Shown: positions 22,245-33,599 of the stretch, piece after piece | How the letters are laid out: every line of letters begins with the position of its first letter | Numbering within the stretch: position 1 is the first letter of the stretch | Position numbers and translations under genes: made by a program | Notes under the pieces: generated by a model | Database searches by the model: none | What the model was told of the DNA's origin: nothing | What the model saw: only the letters and a program-made list of their open reading frames with translations | Assembly: GCA_947069175.1 (NCBI GenBank) | Contig: CAMTDV010000022.1 | Coordinates: 35,899,476-35,963,475, forward strand | Reading direction: 5' to 3' | Origin: Scalesia atractyloides | Lineage: Eukaryota > Streptophyta > Magnoliopsida > Asterales > Asteraceae | DNA length: 64,000 nucleotides

Positions 22245-22740
22245 CCTGTCAGACCGGCTCAATGTGTGGTAGGCATGCGTGTGTATAGAGTCGAACTCGG
22301 GACCTCACGTTCACGTGCACGCAGCTCTTCCAACTGAGCTACATGTCTAACCCGACATATTCTAGATTTTAATCATATTTATACACACTTTAGATTATTT
22401 CTAATTTAATTAAATTTACAAAAAGATTTCAATAATCCGACCGGTGCGTGCCAAAGGGCTCGAACCCGAGACCTTGACGGTGTGATGCACCCAACCCAAC
22501 CAACTGGGCTGGGTGTCTAACCCGGCTATACATGCATTTTAATTATACTTATATACTAAAATAAGTTTCCACAGAAAAGGTGAATTTAAGAAGGGTTTTA
22601 AAATGTCAGGCCGGTGTGAGGGCGTGGACTCGAACTCGGGATCACGCGTATATAATGCACACAGTCCACCGTTGGACTGTGTGTCTAACCTGTTTAAAAC
22701 ACACGTTTTAATTATACTAGTCAGTTACGGTTATAGTTCA
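22245..22740 (-). repeat. three tandem tRNA-like modules, period about 169 bp
   Basis: Each minus-strand module has an A box and B box at tRNA-like spacing. Module 1 has TAGCTCAGTTGG at 22330-22341 and GAGTTCGACTC at 22288-22298. Module 2 has AGCCCAGTTGGTTGGG at 22495-22510 and GGGTTCGAGCCC at 22456-22467. Module 3 has a diverged A box at 22662-22680 and GAGTTCGAGTCC at 22626-22637. A GTCTAACC block and TTTTAATTATAC or close variants follow each on the plus strand. Anticodon and acceptor stems do not fold well, so these are tRNA-derived, not working tRNAs. Confidence 0.75.
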
Positions 22741-23205
22741 TCTTCTCCGACGAGTATGATTTCATATCAGAACCCGACATTCCTCAGATTATTATGAATT
22801 TCATTAGTATGATACGAACATAAAAGAAGGAAGATTAAGGATTTATACCACTTATGTCGCTGGATCTTGGCTTATCTTCCGGTGGTTAAATTCCGACGAC
22901 AAAACTGTGGCTCCGTCGAGACAGAGGAGGGGTGTTTAGCAGAGTTAGCTTGAGGTTAGAAGTGAAAAGGAGAGAGCGAGTTTAACAATGAGGAGTTCGA
23001 TCAGTATTTATAGGCTTGAAAGGGGTTGGTTGAATTCTGAATTCGGAAACCGAATTGAGTGATTGATTGCTCGCTATTTGGATTGATTGGTTCTAAATTT
23101 GGGAAGGGTTTACGCGGACAAACAGCTGGTCCTTACCGGATTCCAGAAACAGAGACAAGATCGGCAGGTTTTTCCTGATTTGAATTTGCAGGAAAATAAT
23201 CGGGT

Positions 23206-23232
23206 TATATATATATATATATATATATATAA
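23206..23232. repeat. (TA)n microsatellite
   Basis: An uninterrupted alternating TA run inside the inner solo LTR. Confidence 0.9.
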
Positions 23233-25285
23233 GATTATTCGAACATCTTAACAAAAGGTGCGTGTGTCTCGGTGGTGCTTGTTGTGTGTGTTTACCCGGG
23301 CGACCCGGGTTGATCCGGTTTCCCGTATTTCTTTTCTTTTTTTTAATTTTTGATTAAATATTTATAAAGTTTAAATTTAACTTTTTATTTACTTGCTAAT
23401 TCTTTAAGTCTATATTAAATTAATTGTTGTTATTTACAAATTTTAATATTCTTAGTAAGTAGATCATAATAATAATAAAAATGCTAAAAAAAATTATATG
23501 CATCAATACTAATAAAAAAAATAATACATCCTTGATTAATGAAAATGGTGCTGGTTTTCGAAACCCGATTTACACAAATCTAATAATGTTATAAAACTGA
23601 TTTGGTGTCAAAACCTTAAGTTTTAATACCCAAAACGTTTTCGTCATAAAAGGCGTTTATATATATACATATATATATTTATATTACTTTTAACTAGTAA
23701 AACTTTGACTCGTCATCTCGCCTACTAAACGTGGTAATCAGAAGGTGCAATCGCAAGGGATTAATACCTTTGTGATTAAGACCACGTTGCAAAGTTCAAT
23801 TTGAACTTTGACTTGACCAAAATAGTCAGAACCGAAAGTCAAACAGGAAGGCAAACTAATTGACATTTAGCTCAAAACAGCTGAAATAATGAAAGATCTA
23901 GGAAGAGTACTTGTGTTGAAGAACACTTTTAGAACTCAAGATAGGAGGCTTCCAAAGGATGGAAATAAGCTCCAAATTAGAAATGATGAGTTAGACGCGT
24001 TTGAACATGTCTAATACCTTTACATTCTGATTTGGAATAGTTTCTAAGTGTTTTGACCCGTTACGACTTGTTAAAATGGTTTATGCCACTTTAACGGGTT
24101 GCAAGCGTAACTATGGATTTGGATGGTTAAATAAGTTCTATGATGAGCCTTATATGACAAAACAAGTTTGATTATGTTATAATAAGAGTTTAGATGTCAA
24201 AACTATGGTCTTACATGTTTAAAACCATTTTATGTGCCCAAAGGGTGTTTTTTCGCATTATAAAAGTACCTAAAATCGACTCGTCGTATAACTAACCAAA
24301 CTATATGACTATAAGGTATAACCTCAGAGGGTAAATTCCCTAAATTACTATGGTCATAATTGCGCTTGGTCGAATCCTAAGATTGACCAAACGGGTCAGA
24401 TTCGAAAGCCAAAGCAGTAGTAAAACCGCTCGACTTACGACTAAGAAATAAGCACCAAATTTTGAAATGACGAGTTAGACATGTTTGAACATGTCTAATA
24501 ATGTTATAAAACTGATTTGGTATCAAAACCTTAAGTTTTAATACCAAAAACTGTTTGACTTTTAGCTCAAAATAGCTAAAATAATGAAAGATCTAGGAAG
24601 AGTACTTGTATTGAAGAACACTTTTAGAACTCAAGATAGGAGGCTTACAAAGGCTGGAAATAAGCTCCAAGAAGGATGTAAATAAGAACTTCACACTTTG
24701 CTTTGAAGTGTTTTAAAGTGGTGTGAAAAAATGGATGAATCAAAGGGTATTTATAGTGTTTTAGGATCAAAGAGGTGATGACAAGTGTTACCAAGTGTGG
24801 ATTAGTGTCCAAACATGTGTCAACACCCAATTAAGTGTGGCAAAGTGAGTACAAGGTGTCAAAAATTGGAGATAGGTGGCAAACTTGGTGATGAAGCCAA
24901 CTTTTTTTTGACTATTTTGGCCCCTGGACTTGTATTTTCGCGTTTTTTTCATTTTGACCCCTCTTAACCTAATATTTAGGTTATATAAAGGCGTTAAGGC
25001 ATGTGTAACTTGGATTTTGTCCAGAAATGTCATGGATGTCGGTTCGTTAGATTGTACGGTTACGGTTTTCATAAATAAAGTATAAAACATTATCGAACAC
25101 GAAAATGACCGAATTTATGTAATGATTGACATTTTTTGCATTTTTACCAACAGAATGCACGATTTTAACTTCCGAGATTGTATAATTATTGATAAATATA
25201 CATTCTCGCAAATAAAACACAAAATTTTATTAGATACGAAAATGTTTCGGAATTGTTCAATGACTAAAAATATACAAATGTTACA

Positions 25286-26818
25286 ATGTGGAGGGTAGTA
25301 GGTTTCCTTAATCAGATCAACAAATTTTTCCCAACCCATGCTATACAAAGATACTTTCCCTGTAGACTACACCATGGCCTTCCACCATGTCAAAGTATCG
25401 TCCTTAAAGGACTTGGATACATACTTAATAATATCCTTCTCAGCACAGCCGCTGATGTCAACTACCGTTTCTATTTCATCTAGTGACTTCATGGCATCTA
25501 TTGCTCATTTCTCCCCTATGAAGTTGGAAGCTTTGGGAGAGACAAAATACTTGTAAAAACACACTTCCTTGTTATTCCAGGGGTTCCTTTTTGGAAACAT
25601 GTTTCGGTTCACTCCTCATTCTACAGGAATAATGTGAACTCTGAGTTTTACGTGTGGAAGATGAAGGGATAGGTTATTTTCTTCCCCCTCACGTCAACAT
25701 GCTCCACATTGTCATGTCTGCCATCGGCACCATCGTAATTTCGGTTTGCCACTATATTGTTACTTGGACTACAGGCCAACAATAAATTTGTTGCTCATCG
25801 CAAATCATTCAAACAATACACTGAATGTTAAATGAGAATAGATATTGATTTCATGTCTTAATGGTTTGATCTTTTTCATAACTGATTACATTTAGCCATG
25901 GTCTCATTTGACCACAAAAGGCTATAAGGCTTGGAGATATCTACTCCACCTTTTTGGTCAGTGTGCACCACATTGGCACAACTGTCATTAATAATTGCCA
26001 ATAATTTAGGCTTGCCATAATTCTGGCTTCAATTAAAATTATCGAATGTTATAATGTCCTTAAAGGACTTTTGGAAAATAAATTACAATAAAAAGATAAA
26101 AATTAAATTCTTCAGTCGTCTCTCCTTCCTTTTACAATCTTTGAGAGTTTCTTGAATATCTTACTAGTCCTCTGTTCATTCTTTTCATGTTGTTGTTGGA
26201 TTTGTTCCTCTCATTCCAAAGTTTGGTTAATAGCCGCAATTAGTAATTATTGTTGTGATGGTTGTGGTTCGGAACAACCGGCTATAGATATCCAGGATTT
26301 GTATTGCCCAGGTGTTGTTAAGTATAAGGAAATGCAGGTGGATATAAAGCATTTTGAATGGCCGCCTGTAAATAGGGGTCGTAAGACCGAGCCGGATAGT
26401 TATAATCAGTAGAGGCTGCCGTATAAGAAGTATTATCATGTCCGGTCACACTCGGATATGTTGGAATAGGGTTATCATAACCCGTAGCTGGTTGTTGTAG
26501 TGGTTCAATAATTGGACCAGGATCGGAGGGTCCACCCACTTTGGGGTGCTCTTGTATAGTCGGATAGGTTGGGAGTAGAGGAGAAAGTGATCTAGTTCAC
26601 TAACCGGCATGCACCAACATCCGTGCTCCGGTGCGTTGCTTCCTTGGTTGTGGTGGTGGGTGTTGTTCCATTTGCTCATCCTAATGTGAGTGAGATTGGG
26701 AATGGTGAGAATGGTTTGAATGTGAAGAATAACGGGAGGCTGAGGGTCGAGCGTGTTGTAATGAATGTGACTCAATCAAATGTTAAGAAGTTTCTGAGTG
26801 ATGTGAGGGTGATGGAAT
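25286..26818 (-). pseudogene. element D left copy: gag N-terminal half
   Basis: The minus strand encodes GWEKFVDLIKETYYPP (about 25290-25345), the same gag helix as GWDKFVDLIKETYYPP in the right copy. Upstream it has a Pro/Tyr-rich segment (26318-26539, TGYDNPIPTYPSVTGHD and QNALYPPAFPYT). No full frame survives. At about 26818 the sequence jumps into the middle of a D LTR, so the gag start, leader, primer-binding site and LTR head of this copy are deleted. Confidence 0.72.
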
Positions 26819-28066
26819 AACTTATATAAACTATGTTACATAAGTCAATTGTACGCGCATATGCATCATCGGGTCGTCAAACGGGTCTATGACAAGTCTA
26901 ATATGCCAAAACATGTTTCATTATGCTACCATGTCATTTCAAACTCAAATTATAAGTTCATTATATTTAAAAACTCAAATCGGGTCACATTTGAATGTTG
27001 AGAATGTTAACTTATATAACATAGTTTATATAAGTTAGCCGTAATCAAAACAACCTAATTACAGGCACAATTTAATGGAGGCTTCTAGTCTGAAATGGAC
27101 GTAACTATGATCCGTTAGAATGTTAACGGGTCTTATTCAAGTCATAAGACTTGGACATGTTAACTTATAATAAATAGGTACGGTTCGCTAGATTAAGCGG
27201 AGACCGGATAGAATGTGGTTTGCACCCTTACGACTACTAAGACTCATATAATATGGGTCTAACAACCATACATTCTGTTTAGAACTAATTCGGAAAGGTT
27301 TTGACCTGGTTCGGCTAACTTATATAAACTATGTTATATAAGTCAAACGTACGCGCATATGCGGCACCAGGTGGTCAAACGGGTCTACGACAAGTCTAAT
27401 ATGCCAAAACATGCTTCATTATGCTACCATATCAGTTTCAAAATTGTAATTTAAAACCATTCTTTGCATCAAAAGGTCATTTATGGCATTTATTCGGTAT
27501 ATGATGTGGATTTTGCATAAAACTCGACGATTGATATGGTTAGAAGGTATAACACTTAGGGGTTATTCCTCAATAACATGAGCAAATACAACCCTTAATC
27601 GGTATGAAAACTATCTTAAACGGGTCAGAATCGAAAGTGAAAGTAAAAGTCAAACTATTCGACTTTCGATTGCGAACCAAGCTCTAAGCAGGAAATAATG
27701 GGTTAGACACGATCTAACATGTCCTAATATATTATTTAAACTAATATAATGTCAAAAATTATAGTTTCGATACTTAAAAGTTCATTTAACGTAAATTACG
27801 AAAATCTGACTGAAAGAATATTTCTGACATCTGAATGTGTTGCCAAATGATGTCTTATCCGATGAAGAGATTACCATTTTACTGGTCAGTCATTTAGGAG
27901 TGTGCTTAAAAGTGATTACAGAAAACGGGATTTCAGATTTTCATGGGTATTTACAGACTTGAAGTTTACAGGTGTGGTGATTCGAAGTTTATTTGAATTG
28001 CCGGTTGGGTTTTTGAAGATTAGAGGATCCAGTAGCTGAGTGCGCTAAAACTGAACGCGAATGTGG

Positions 28067-28816
28067 TTAACGTAGAAAAGAAAGATGCTCCATTGATTAG
28101 TTTCGAGTTGGTGATTATTCATGAAGATTACAGTTAAGCAAATCAGAGCAGGTCGGAAACCGTGCAAACAAAGACCTGAAGATTTATTACAAGGGGAATT
28201 TATTGAAGATATTGTAAACCCAAATCATCAATCAAGGGGAATTTGTTGTCGCATTCTACGACAACGAAAAATGCCTAATTGAAGTTGCAGAATATTCAAA
28301 CAAGGCCTTTCATATTTCAAGATCAAGCTTCGACAATAACGTAAAAGGGGGAAATTGTTAGTTCATATTCTGTGTGTCCGCTACTGTGCTAATAGGGTAG
28401 ATAGGGCATGTGTTGAATATTATATAGATGAGATACGAACACATGACTTAAGTGCGGACGAGAAAGGTGTTTAAGTGTAACTTCGTACGAAGTAGGCCAC
28501 TCCTGTAACATCCGTCAAAAACCGGGTTAACCAAACCCACTCCGTAAAAAGGTAACTACTTCGTACAAAGTTATAACTCTCAGTTCGCACGGGGGTAATC
28601 GTCTATATATAGTGTCGCGTGTTCATAGTTTCCTAAGTTTTGGAGTTCCAAGAGGGGAAATGCTTCCAATTTCTCCAACTTGTAAAGATGTATACTCTTC
28701 CGGTATTAATGAATCATTCGACTTCTGCTTCTACTTTGTTCTTAATAACATTCTACCGAATTAGCACTATCCCGTCCGAACTTACGTCTAATCCCACCAG
28801 TACCTAGACTATCACA
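28067..28816 (+). mobile_element. Ty1/copia-like 3' fragment with LTR
   Basis: Unidentified internal sequence (28067-28355) ends in the purine tract AAAGGGGGAAAT. An LTR of 461 bp (28356-28816) follows, starting TGTTAGTTCA and ending CTATCACA. TG...CA ends, length and TATA position fit a Ty1/copia LTR. It replaces about 200 bp of the D LTR (compare 37620-37810), so insertion was accompanied by deletion. Confidence 0.7.
28480..28625 (+). promoter_or_regulatory. copia LTR promoter: paired palindromes and TATA box
   Basis: CTATATATAG at 28603-28612 is a strong TATA box. Upstream lie a perfect 14-bp palindrome ACTTCGTACGAAGT (28480-28493) and a near copy ACTTCGTACAAAGT (28558-28571). Repetition at this distance suggests a cis-element bound by a dimeric factor, which is inference. 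Confidence 0.5.
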
Positions 28817-29261
28817 AGTGTGTCCAGGAGTATTATGGTGAAGATTAGTGGCGTGACACATGTCCTAGGGAGGCTTGAAGCTGACAAGAATCGACCACAA
28901 TGGAAGAGAGCAGCTGCAGCAGGTGCGAGCTTGCAAAAATGCTGCCAGCGATGTCCTTGCGGACCGTAGGGGTAAGGTCTTACGGTCCGTAAGGACCTTC
29001 TGGCGCCCATTGTTTTGAATGTTGACTATGCGATTGCGGGTGATTTTTAGATATATTTTAAGTAATTTTCAATCATTTATTCAAGCTTTAAATTTATAAA
29101 AACACGATAGGCATCTATCACTCTCTACAACACGCTATGGCAAGTGCACCCATCGTTGGGATAGTATAGTAATGGCAATATACCGAGGTCGTCCAAGTAC
29201 GCAAGAGCTTTTAATATCGGAACATCGTCGACGTTCAATCCAATCAAATTTTTAGAAAAGA

Positions 29262-30218
29262 TTTTTAATAGAGTAAAAATTGCGGTTTTTGTCCCAATGG
29301 TTTAGTAGTTATTGTTATTATTTACAAAATTCAAGTGTCTTGCAATTTTAATACCAAGGTTTTAATTTTATCGCGTTTTTGATCCATAACACTAACTTTA
29401 TCCAAATTAGAGTTAAGTTCTTATCACGTATTTTGATAAATAACCCTTTACTGAAAGGATTTATATTAATGATATGATTGAAGGATGCTGAGAGTTTGAT
29501 TCAAAAAAAGCTTACAAGTTCTCTGAACAATCCTCGAGGTATTCTATTGTTGCAATTAGATAATTTACAAACAAAGCATTAAAACCACCATATTAGATAC
29601 CTATACATATTTGACGTCCTCAAAAAGTTCGCTTCTTGTCAATGTGTTTATGCATACACGTGTGACTAAATGAAGTTTATGTTGCTTGTTACCTTTGAGA
29701 CATGCACAATTAGAAAATATTAACCGTAAATCTGTGCTGCTTGGCTTAAAAATGACATGAATGCATCACTTCAAACATCAGTTTGTGCAAATCTTCAAAC
29801 CTTCTTGTTATGAAACTGTCATCATGCTGTCCAAAAAAAACGTAAGGTTTAAATAAAAATGACAAGATTATTCCAGTGGCTTAGTAAAAATTAAAAACAA
29901 AAAAGACCATTGAAATGCAAAAATAGAATAGCTCGACGATTGTTGAGAGAACTTTGTAAGCCTTCTTTAAAATCAAACTCTTGGTATTCTTCAAACGTAT
30001 CATTTAAAATAAATCCTTTCATTAAAATGGTTATTTACCAAAATACCCTATCATGTGACAATGATTTAGCTATAACTCGGATAAAGTTAGTTTGATGGAC
30101 CAAAACCGCAATAAAATAGAAACATTGGTATTAAAATTGCAAGACATTTGGAATTTTTAAATAATAGCAATAACCACTAAACCACATAGACCAAAAACAC
30201 AATGTACTCTTTTTAATA
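29262..30218. mobile_element. Mutator-like foldback element with 9-bp TSD
   Basis: TTTTTAATA flanks the element at 29262-29270 and 30210-30218. The element proper (29271-30209, 939 bp) begins GAGTAAAAATTGCGGTTTTT and ends with the inverted counterpart of GAGTACATTGTGTTTTTGG. The arms, about 290 bp each (29271-29562 and 29914-30209), match through blocks such as GTCTTGCAATTTTAATACCA. The central 350 bp encode nothing. A 9-bp target duplication with long terminal inverted repeats starting GAG is characteristic of non-autonomous MULEs. Confidence 0.88.
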
Positions 30219-31114
30219 AGTAAACATAAATAAATATATTAAGTAATAAAAGAGACAACAGACAAGATAGAAACACTTTGTTCCGACTCGTTATTTATGT
30301 ATAATTTGATGATTTCCACACTTTGGGTTTTTTAAGAGATTATCTTACTAAAAGTGGCATGTCACTCTTTTGTAGGTAACGCTACCCTCAGCCGTATTGG
30401 TCTGAGTCAGCAGGGATACAGTTCCGAAAGTTCGGAATATTGAAAGATAATTAAGTTATTAATGTCAAATGTGGCATGTCCCTCTTTTGGAGGCAACGCT
30501 ACCCTCGATCATATTGGTCTGAGTTAGCAGGGATACAGTCCCACACTGCCGGTTTAAAGTTCTAATAGTAATTTATTTATAAGGGATTCAACCCGTTCTT
30601 ACTTCCCCTAATAAGCTTGAACCAATTCTCCGCAGGATCTATACACTGAACGAGACAAGAACTTTACCCATACCACCCTTCTAACCCCATTCCAGACAGT
30701 TAACGCACTTTATATAGACCATAAAGACACGAATGAGTGAATCAACGAAACATGAAGAGATAATAGAATAAAGTTCACTTTCAACATAAAAAAAATAGTT
30801 ATTAAAGTTATTAATACATACCCAATTAAAAAGTTAACCTAAGCTAGAAAATCAAAAGTAATACATGAATAATTTGTCTTCACCAAGTGATGTAAGAGAT
30901 TAGCCAAGCATGGCCTTTGTTTGACAAAAACTCTTAGGATCAATCTTGGATCCCGAGACTATTACACACCCTATAAGGATGAAGGATGGATGAATGTGGT
31001 GGATGATAGTGGTATTGTGGTGGTGGAGTGGTGGCAGATGTGAGAGAAGTGGTTTGTCAAGTGATGGATTGAAATGAAGCCAAACACCCATACTTATAGC
31101 TGGAAACAGATTGT

Positions 31115-31375
31115 TCATATGGCCCCGTGTCCTGTGGGCACGGCCCTGTGTCTTCCTTCTTCTATGGCTTCATTTGATGAGCTTGTCAGATTTGATGCCA
31201 CATGGCCCGTGGCTATTGTACTTGTTGTACTATCCAAGATTCGCAAATCTTGGAGTTGACCATGGCCGTGTCCATTGGACACGACCCTGTGTCTTTTGTC
31301 TGCTTCTTTTTGTCTTTTCTTCTCTTGAATCTTGAAGGGGCACGACCGCATGGCGAACCGGCATAGCCCCGTGCT
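31115..31375. repeat. cluster of GTGTCC/GGACAC palindromes
   Basis: GC-rich near-palindromes such as CCGTGTCCATTGGACACG and CCCGTGTCCTGTGGGCACGG recur about every 60-130 bp in otherwise AT-rich DNA. Confidence 0.6.
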
Positions 31376-31804
31376 GGACTTCTGATTCGTTGTTTTTTGG
31401 CTTCGGGGTGAATCTCGGAGGGTTTGTATAGGGTATCATCTTTCCTTCTTTTGTACTTAACCTGGTTTTTGTCGTTTATTTGCTCCTTTTGTACATTTAA
31501 GCTCTTTTAATCCTGAAAATCAAAAGTATACAAAGAAACACACTTTTTTCAATATTAGTACTATAAATGATGGATTTTATATCGTATTTGATACAATTAT
31601 ATGTTTCATTTGGCACATATCAATGCCTTACGGACCGTTAGAGGCCATAATATTGGCATTTTGTCACATTGGACCCCTTCACTTTCCATCTTCTGTATAT
31701 TTATGTACTTGGTCCCTCTCGTCCAACTTATTGGGAGTATTTAAGAGTTGATTGGACACGTGTTACCATATTATTTGTCTTGAATTTCTGAGGTGTTAAA
31801 TCCT

Positions 31805-32935
31805 CACCCTCTTAAACGAAATCTCGTCCTTGAGATTTATTCAAATAGATAAGGGCACTTGCTTCAACCTCCCATGTATATTCTGGACCACAACGGGAAT
31901 CCCATTTGACTTTCACGATAGGAACAATTTTCTTACGGATCTCCTTAACCTATCGAACCTCAATCGAAATCAGTTTTCCAATAAACCTCATGTTTTCATC
32001 AATTTGCACTTCATGGTGCGGCGTTGCTAGCGACACATCAGCTAGGCATTTCTTTAAACTAGAGATGTGGAACACATCATGGATTCCACTAAGTTCCTCA
32101 GGTAGCTTAAGTCTATAAGCTACAGAACTGACACATTCGGTTATTTCGAATGGTGCAATATATCTAGGACTTAACTTGCTTCCAAATCTCATGACACCTT
32201 ATCAAGGTGACACTTTTAATTATACCTTGTCCCCGATCTGGAACTCAAGAGGTTTTTGCCTCTATCTGCATAGCTCCTCTACCTATCTCGGGCAGCTTTG
32301 AGTCTATCACACATTTGTATAATCTTATCCATGGTCTCTACGACTATTTCAGGTTCTAACAGTTGGCTTTCTCCCACTTCAGCCCAACAAACGGGCGTTC
32401 TGCACTTTCTCCCATACTAGGCTTCAAATGTAGCGGCCTTGATACTTGTATGGTAACTGTTGTTGTAGGAGAATTCAGTTAGTGGTAGATGGTCCTCCCA
32501 ACTACTACCTATATCAATGACACATGCTCTCAGCATGTCTTCCAAAGTTTGGATGGTACGTTCACTTTGACCATCAGTCTGTGGATGGTAAGCCATACTG
32601 GAAATTTAATCGTGTGCCTAAGGATCGTTGGAAACTTTTCCAAAAGTGTGATGTATACCTAGTATCTCTATCAGAAACTATGGATACTAGCACTCCATGA
32701 AGGGACACAATATTGTTCACATATAGTTGAACTAATTTGTCAGAACTAAAAGTTCCTTTATTGGCAAAAGGTGGGCTGACTTAGTCAGTCTATCGACTAT
32801 CACCCAAGTTGTGTCATTGCCACATTTTGTCTTTGGTAACTTGGTAATCAAGTCCATTGTTACCATTTCCCATTTCCAAGTGGGAATTTCGGGTTGTAGT
32901 AATCCTAACGGTTTCTGATATTTGGCTTTAACTTG
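31805..32935 (-). pseudogene. element D right copy: integrase and chromodomain
   Basis: The minus strand carries an integrase core remnant, then MRFGSKLSPRYIAPFEITEC and GIHDVFHISSLKKCL (31950-32192). Beyond a stop lies a recognisable chromodomain segment (PIVKVKWDS, GPEYTWEVEA, about 31850-31920), which identifies a chromovirus. It ends at the purine tract GAGGGTGAGGA next to the middle LTR. The integrase zinc-finger end meets the protease-RT linker directly at about 32935, so RT and RNase H are gone. Confidence 0.82.
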
Positions 32936-33556
32936 CTCTAGCTATTGGAGCTAACCTAGGCAATATTTCAATCCTAAAACCAACTTGCCTTTCTTGGGGT
33001 AATCTAGGTGGATCTTTAGGGAATACTTCAGAGAATTCATAAATGACTAGTATATCTTCTATCTTCGGTTTTGGTGTTTCTACCGTTACTTGTGGCCTGT
33101 AAATGACACATCCTTTCTTAGACACTTAGATGTTGTACGAAAGGACGCATTCTTGGGCAATCCATAGTGCCGATCTACTTGAATGATGAGTGTTTCGCAA
33201 GACGGTGATTGGATTTCGATCATCTTTTTATTGGAGGCAATGCAGGCCTGGTTATAGGATAACAAGTCCATGCCTAAGACTATATCAAATCCTGCAAGAG
33301 TCATGGGTAAAAGGTTTATCGGAATGGAATGATTCTTAATAGATATAACACATCCTTCAAGAATCTTGGAAGCTAACTCTATTGTACTATCTGCCATTTC
33401 TACTTCAGAAGGATGTTTAAAAGTTCTTATGGACAGATTTAATAGTTCACTAAACTTATGGTCTACAAAACATTTATTAGCTCCAGAATCAAACAAGAAA
33501 TGTGCATCAATGTTATTAACAAGAAACAAACATGTTATAACATTTATATATTTCAC
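32928..33556 (-). pseudogene. element D right copy: protease and linker
   Basis: A 156-codon frame (33086-33556) contains FLFDSGANKCFVDHKF (DSG active site) and the later GFDIVLGMDLL motif, the gypsy protease pattern. The next frame (32928-33125) reads KIEDILVIYEFSEVFPKDPPRLP, the linker to RT, and breaks off at LAPIARA. The bases encoding FDIVLG contain the single ATATC (33282-33286), the unoccupied target of element B. Confidence 0.85.
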
Positions 33557-33599
33557 TGCTTCCTTTGCGGTTAGTTGGAAGCTCGTGCATTAGACCTCT

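Larger units (their letters stand above)
21305..23576 (-). mobile_element. inner solo LTR, B-related
   Basis: It runs from TGTCACACCCCGACCCGC at the left to a right edge near CGATTTACACA. Its 2272 bp are close to the length of LTR B. It shares LTR-B blocks (CAAGGCTCAATCAAACGGAG, CACATGATACACCC) but has a single copy of the 202-bp unit and carries three tRNA-like modules. CTAAT occurs at 21300-21304 and 23580-23584, with three extra bases before the right copy, and the uninterrupted host reading is at about 24485. Confidence 0.8.
19401..25285 (-). mobile_element. outer solo LTR inserted in element D gag
   Basis: The left edge is TATAGCACCCCAACCGCG, presumably once TGTAGCACC. The right edge is TGTTACA. 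Five-base duplications flank it and no internal retrotransposon genes occur. Subtracting the nested LTR leaves about 3.6 kb. It carries an old internal direct duplication: 20810-21304 resembles 24010-24490, and 23580-23975 resembles 24485-24660. It is most simply a solo LTR left by LTR-LTR recombination. Confidence 0.8.
29022..31621. mobile_element. unclassified 2.6-kb insertion in D LTR
   Basis: It is flanked by AATG at 29018-29021 and 31622-31625, and the uninterrupted LTR reads TTGAATTCCTTACGG at this point (near 37995). It encodes nothing recognised. It may be a solo LTR or short non-autonomous element. It contains a MULE-like foldback, a repeated 80-bp block (30350-30430 and 30470-30545), and clustered GC-rich palindromes (31115-31375). 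Confidence 0.6.
26819..31804 (-). mobile_element. shared middle LTR of element D tandem (with insertions)
   Basis: It serves both as 5' LTR of the left D copy and 3' LTR of the right copy. LTR sequence runs 26819-28066, 28817-29021 and 31622-31804, matching 36855-38181. It ends GAGGTGTTAAA (TGTTAAA, a changed TGTTACA) before the right copy's purine tract. A block holding TAACTTATATAAACTATGTT occurs twice (26820 on and 27310 on). The LTR's first 800 bp or so are lost. Confidence 0.75.

Noticed and set aside
22250..22680. Functional tRNA genes
   Set aside because: A and B boxes are present, but acceptor and anticodon stems do not pair and the units repeat every 169 bp within an LTR. They are better called tRNA-derived modules.
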